Below are positions 61,198-64,000 of a stretch of DNA of 64,000 nt, piece after piece (the first letter of the stretch is position 1; the number at the start of each line of letters is the position of its first letter). Under the pieces are notes generated by a model. It was not told the DNA's origin. It worked only from the letters and a program-made list of their open reading frames with translations, and made no database searches. Origin of the DNA: DASQJL01 sp036380835. Lineage in GTDB: Bacteria > Eisenbacteria > RBG-16-71-46 > SZUA-252. A program made the position numbers and the translations under genes. Where the stretch lies: assembly GCA_036380835.1 (NCBI GenBank), contig DASVDZ010000095.1:71310-135309 (forward strand). The letters run 5' to 3'.

Positions 61198-62241
61198 TCA
61201 AAACGAAATATGGAGTGACACCTGCTGAGTGTCGTCGAAGAACTGGCCGACGTGCGTCCCGGCCCAGTCGAGCGCGAAGGGACGGTCGCCCAACTTGAAG
61301 TTGAACCCCGCGCCGTACGTGTAGCTGTACAGATAGTCCTGCTGCCGGTCCGCCGCCTTGACGGGCGCCTGGCCCACGTATCCGCCCCGGAGCGCCAGGA
61401 ACGAGCCGATCGGGACCTCGGCGCCGACGCGGTACTCGTCGGTGCTGAAGTTGTTCCCCTGGAACGTTCCGAAGAGGGTGGAGTGGTGATCGCCTCCCAT
61501 CGGGATGTCGTAGGAGACCCCGATTTGGAGATACGAGGGCAGCTCGAAGGAAGCCGGCTCGAGCTGCACCACGTGCGGCCTGGCCGAGGGATCGTCTCCG
61601 GGGAGAATGACGCGCTGCTCGAGATTGGGGCCGCTGTACGTCATGTTCGGGCCCACGTTCTTCATCGCGAACCCGAACCGGAGCCCGCGCCAGCCCGTGT
61701 CGTACTGCACGCCGAGGTCGAGGGCGAAGCCGGTGGCGCTCACGTCGGCCACCTTCTCGCTGATGTACGAGCCGGTCAGCCCCAGGAGGACCCGGTCGGT
61801 GACGCGGCGCGCGTACGTGAGTCCGAAGACCCCGAAGTTCGGGTTCAGGATCTCTCCCGTCCCCTCCGGGGCGTCCTCCGTCGTCACGACGATGTCGCCG
61901 ATGTTGAGGATCTTCGCGGAGAAGGCGACCTGGCCCTGGCTCCCGAGCTTGGTCGAGACCGCGCCGTAGTTCACCTTCGAGTCGGCCAGGTACGTGCTGT
62001 ACGAAGCCGTGGCCTCGCTCTGGTCGGTCGAGGCGAGCGAGGCCGGATTCCAGTAGATGTTCGCGAGCCCGTTCCCCCACGCCACCGTCGAACCTCCGGT
62101 GGCGATGGAGGCGGCCCCGACCGGGATGCGCAACTCCTGCGCTCCCGCCGTGCCGATCCGGTCCAGCCCGCCCGCGGCGGCCGTTGCCGCATGCGCCGCG
62201 AGCGCGACTGGCAGGACCCACGTCATGACGAACCGCTTCAT
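61198..62241 (-). CDS. PorV/PorQ-family outer-membrane barrel protein
   Basis: A 347-residue outer-membrane protein. Signal peptide MKRFVMTWVLPVALAAHAATAAA. The mature start GTAGAQELRIPVGAASIATGGSTVAWGNGLANIYWNPASLAS carries the 'NPA(S/G)L' motif of the PorV/PorQ/UPF0164 family. The rest alternates as beta-strands, and the C-terminal residue is Phe (VSLHISF), an outer-membrane barrel signature. ATG 62241 has GGAGGG upstream. PorV is part of the type IX secretion system in Bacteroidetes. It follows the secreted FlgD-domain protein by 62 bp, so the two may be partners. Confidence 0.88.
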   Translation of the reverse strand: MKRFVMTWVLPVALAAHAATAAAGGLDRIGTAGAQELRIPVGAASIATGGSTVAWGNGLANIYWNPASLASTDQSEATASYSTYLADSKVNYGAVSTKLGSQGQVAFSAKILNIGDIVVTTEDAPEGTGEILNPNFGVFGLTYARRVTDRVLLGLTGSYISEKVADVSATGFALDLGVQYDTGWRGLRFGFAMKNVGPNMTYSGPNLEQRVILPGDDPSARPHVVQLEPASFELPSYLQIGVSYDIPMGGDHHSTLFGTFQGNNFSTDEYRVGAEVPIGSFLALRGGYVGQAPVKAADRQQDYLYSYTYGAGFNFKLGDRPFALDWAGTHVGQFFDDTQQVSLHISF

Positions 62242-62303
62242 CTTGTCGACCCTCCGTCCGGTGGAAGGATTCCTATGTCGAGTCACGTCCGATCGCCCCC
62301 GCA

Positions 62304-64000
62304 TTAGAAGTTGTCGAGCCGTTCCTGCTCGACGAATACCGCGACGCGATCGGTCTTGGATCCGACCCCGTCCACGTCGATGCGGACGATGTAGACGCCG
62401 CTCGCGACGGGGATGTTGCTCTCGGTGTTGAGGTCCCAGATGATCTGCGAGCTCGACATGTCGTCGCCGCTCGAGGCAGACCGGCGGATCGTCCGGACGA
62501 GGTCTCCGGCCATGGTGAAGATGCGGATGGTGACCTTCTTCGAGGCCGGTATGTTCGTGAACTTCATGACGCGGTCGAACTGGGTCAGCTCGTACTGCGA
62601 GTGCGCGTAGTACGGGTTCGGGACCGCGTGGATCTTGCTGAGGTCGTTCTGGACGACCGTGCCGGGGGCCGTGCCCGAAGGTACCGTCCGGAACTGGAAG
62701 ACGTCGTTCGGGCAGAACCGGCCGCTTCGAATGCGGATCCTTCCCTCGGGGGGAAGGGGTGACGAGCCCCCCGTCTGTTCGAACGTGAAACGCCCGAGCG
62801 TCTGGTCGTCTCCCGTCGGATCGTAATCCGTGGACTGGATGCCCGGCGTCCCCCAGGCGATGCTCGCGTACGGAATCCGGCGGACGTAGATCGCGTCGCC
62901 CCAGCTCCAGTCGCCGCTTCCATCCAGGTCCCGAACCATCACGGAGACCTTCTCGTCGTCCCCGGGGTCCGCGTAGGAGCACTCTCCGAGATCGTAGATC
63001 TCGAACGGCACGTCGAACGCCGACTGAGGCGAGGCGCCGCCGCCCGCGTACTCCCACGCGTGTTCCGTGGCGGCGGACAGCACGCGGATCAGGTAGTCGT
63101 GCTGGACCGTGTCGTTGAAGTTCCACCACGTGATGTCGTTCGGATCGACGAAGTTGTCGAGCGTGTACGTGCCCGACGAATCGTTCGCGCCCGGCGGGAA
63201 GAAGCTGATCGAATCGGTCGCCCCGAGGAGCCCCGTGCCCCCGACGAGCTGGTAGGCCGACGCCGGCTCCGTCGTCTGGATGACGCGCGGCATGAATCCG
63301 TTGATGATCGGCGAGTCGAATCCGCCGCTCACCCCCGTCTGCCCGGTCAGGAGCGTCTGCCCCGAGGTCACGTTGAGGAGGTTCCACGATTGATCCGGGG
63401 CGAAGGTCACCTGGTAGGTCGAGTCGGTGATGACCGACCCCTGGAGCTGCTCGACGACGACCTGGTTCCCGACGTGGTCCCCCGCGATCTGCGTCGCGTT
63501 CACCGTGAACAGGGAGTTGCTGCCCTTCGGCACCGCGTGGATCGCGTTGAGGGAGCTCTCCAGGACGTCCGTGACCGTCCCCAGGGTGTTGACGCCGAGG
63601 ACGTAATCCGAGACGTGCAGGCTGTCGTAGGAGAACGCCGTGACCGCGAAGTAGTAGTCCTTGTAGTTCACGAGGCGGCCGCCGCGAATGAAGTCGTTGT
63701 TGATGTCGAACTGGAACCTCAGCCCTTCATCCGAGCCGTTCACCACGAGCGTCCGTTCGATGGCGCCCTTCTCGGAATTGAAGAGGTCGGAGTAGATCGG
63801 CCCGATGCCGTCGCCCCCGACGTCGAACGTCGCGATGACCTTGGGGGTCCCGCCTCCGGCCGACGGGAGCTGCCACACCCGGTACCCCTCGAACACGAAG
63901 TCCTGCCCGAGCGGCACGTTGGCCGAATGCGTGCCCACCGCGGCCTGGTCCCAGATCAGCCGGACCGACTTGTCCAGCGGCTGCACGTAGACGACCGGGG
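62304..64000 (-). CDS. Secreted multidomain protein with FlgD-like C-terminal domain, partial (5' end outside window)
   Basis: The last 565 residues of a larger protein run in from the right edge. The visible part starts PVVYVQPLDKSVRLIWDQAA, a fibronectin-like strand pattern. It continues with YKDYYFAVTAFSYDSLHVSDYVLGVNTLGT and ends in a C-terminal sorting-type domain: IHAVPNPYYAHSQYEL, VTIRIFTMAGDLVRTI, IIWDLNTESNIPVASGVYIVRID, RVAVFVEQERLDNF. This is the FlgD-like/T9SS type fold. It is followed by the PorV-like gene, which supports secretion or outer-membrane display. Function is otherwise unknown. Confidence 0.8.
   Translation of the reverse strand, partial: PVVYVQPLDKSVRLIWDQAAVGTHSANVPLGQDFVFEGYRVWQLPSAGGGTPKVIATFDVGGDGIGPIYSDLFNSEKGAIERTLVVNGSDEGLRFQFDINNDFIRGGRLVNYKDYYFAVTAFSYDSLHVSDYVLGVNTLGTVTDVLESSLNAIHAVPKGSNSLFTVNATQIAGDHVGNQVVVEQLQGSVITDSTYQVTFAPDQSWNLLNVTSGQTLLTGQTGVSGGFDSPIINGFMPRVIQTTEPASAYQLVGGTGLLGATDSISFFPPGANDSSGTYTLDNFVDPNDITWWNFNDTVQHDYLIRVLSAATEHAWEYAGGGASPQSAFDVPFEIYDLGECSYADPGDDEKVSVMVRDLDGSGDWSWGDAIYVRRIPYASIAWGTPGIQSTDYDPTGDDQTLGRFTFEQTGGSSPLPPEGRIRIRSGRFCPNDVFQFRTVPSGTAPGTVVQNDLSKIHAVPNPYYAHSQYELTQFDRVMKFTNIPASKKVTIRIFTMAGDLVRTIRRSASSGDDMSSSQIIWDLNTESNIPVASGVYIVRIDVDGVGSKTDRVAVFVEQERLDNF

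Noticed and set aside
1..64000. tRNA, rRNA, CRISPR arrays, insertion sequences, prophage or defence genes
   Set aside because: None seen: no short regularly spaced repeats, no transposase or integrase motifs, no tRNA-like stretches recognised by eye.

Overview
The window is about 64 kb of very GC-rich, densely coded bacterial chromosome. The organism is a diderm rod. It carries Kdo and LPS-export genes (kdsB, kdsA, kdsD, lptC, lptB), a BamD-like lipoprotein, and a complete mreBCD-mrdA-rodA shape operon. Several secreted proteins end in FlgD-like 'sorting' domains, and there is a PorV/PorQ-type barrel. Together with the gene order this suggests an FCB-related or deltaproteobacterium-like lineage; a candidate phylum such as Eisenbacteria is my guess, and the sequence does not prove it. 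I saw no tRNA, rRNA, CRISPR array, transposase, integrase or phage gene.

Layout. 1-1730 (minus): a lipoprotein with an ethylbenzene-dehydrogenase-type haem domain and a truncated secreted or outer-membrane protein. 1797-10037 (minus): GH57 glucan branching enzyme, DUF4912 protein, secreted zincin, a 911-residue repeat protein and a phosphohexomutase. 10034-38897 (minus): a very long, almost gapless run with kdsB-pyrG-kdsA-kdsD, lptC-lptB-rpoN-hpf-hprK, a complete mannose-type PTS (IIA, IIB, IIC, IID, HPr, EI), a sugar-phosphate isomerase and a nucleotidyltransferase, metK-ahcY, ftsK-rimO, bamD-nadD-polA, and coaE-prfB. 38960-40521 (minus): TonB-C-domain protein and a membrane protein. 40522-40841: the only gene-free stretch over 300 bp, holding a large nested hairpin. 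40842-46935 (minus): radical SAM/DUF2344 fusion, rng, rplU, rpmA, mdh. 47038-55180 (minus): mreB-mreC-mreD-mrdA-rodA-lgt-aroE-comF. 55403-58593: two plus-strand genes (a small secreted protein and gdhA) flanking a minus-strand rhomboid protease. 58624-64000 (minus): LD-carboxypeptidase, PBP4, PorV/Q-like barrel and a truncated secreted protein.

How it works together. Mannose-type sugar uptake (IIABCD/HPr/EI), with HPr carrying both His15 and Ser46 and HprK encoded nearby, is translationally coupled to a phosphoglucose/phosphomannose isomerase and a sugar-1-phosphate nucleotidyltransferase. This links sugar uptake to sugar-nucleotide and envelope synthesis. Rod-shape, peptidoglycan and outer-membrane assembly genes fill most of the rest. 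Many start codons are GTG, formed by 4-bp GTGA or ATGA overlaps with the preceding stop.

Notable signals. prfB needs a programmed +1 frameshift. Three promoters share the pattern TTGAC-N18-TGCTAG. kdsB and coaE look leaderless. The 88-nt nested hairpin lies after mdh. I found no wholly new multi-gene system; the best leads are the leaderless promoters, the hairpin element, the PTS-to-sugar-nucleotide linkage and the secreted repeat/protease pair.
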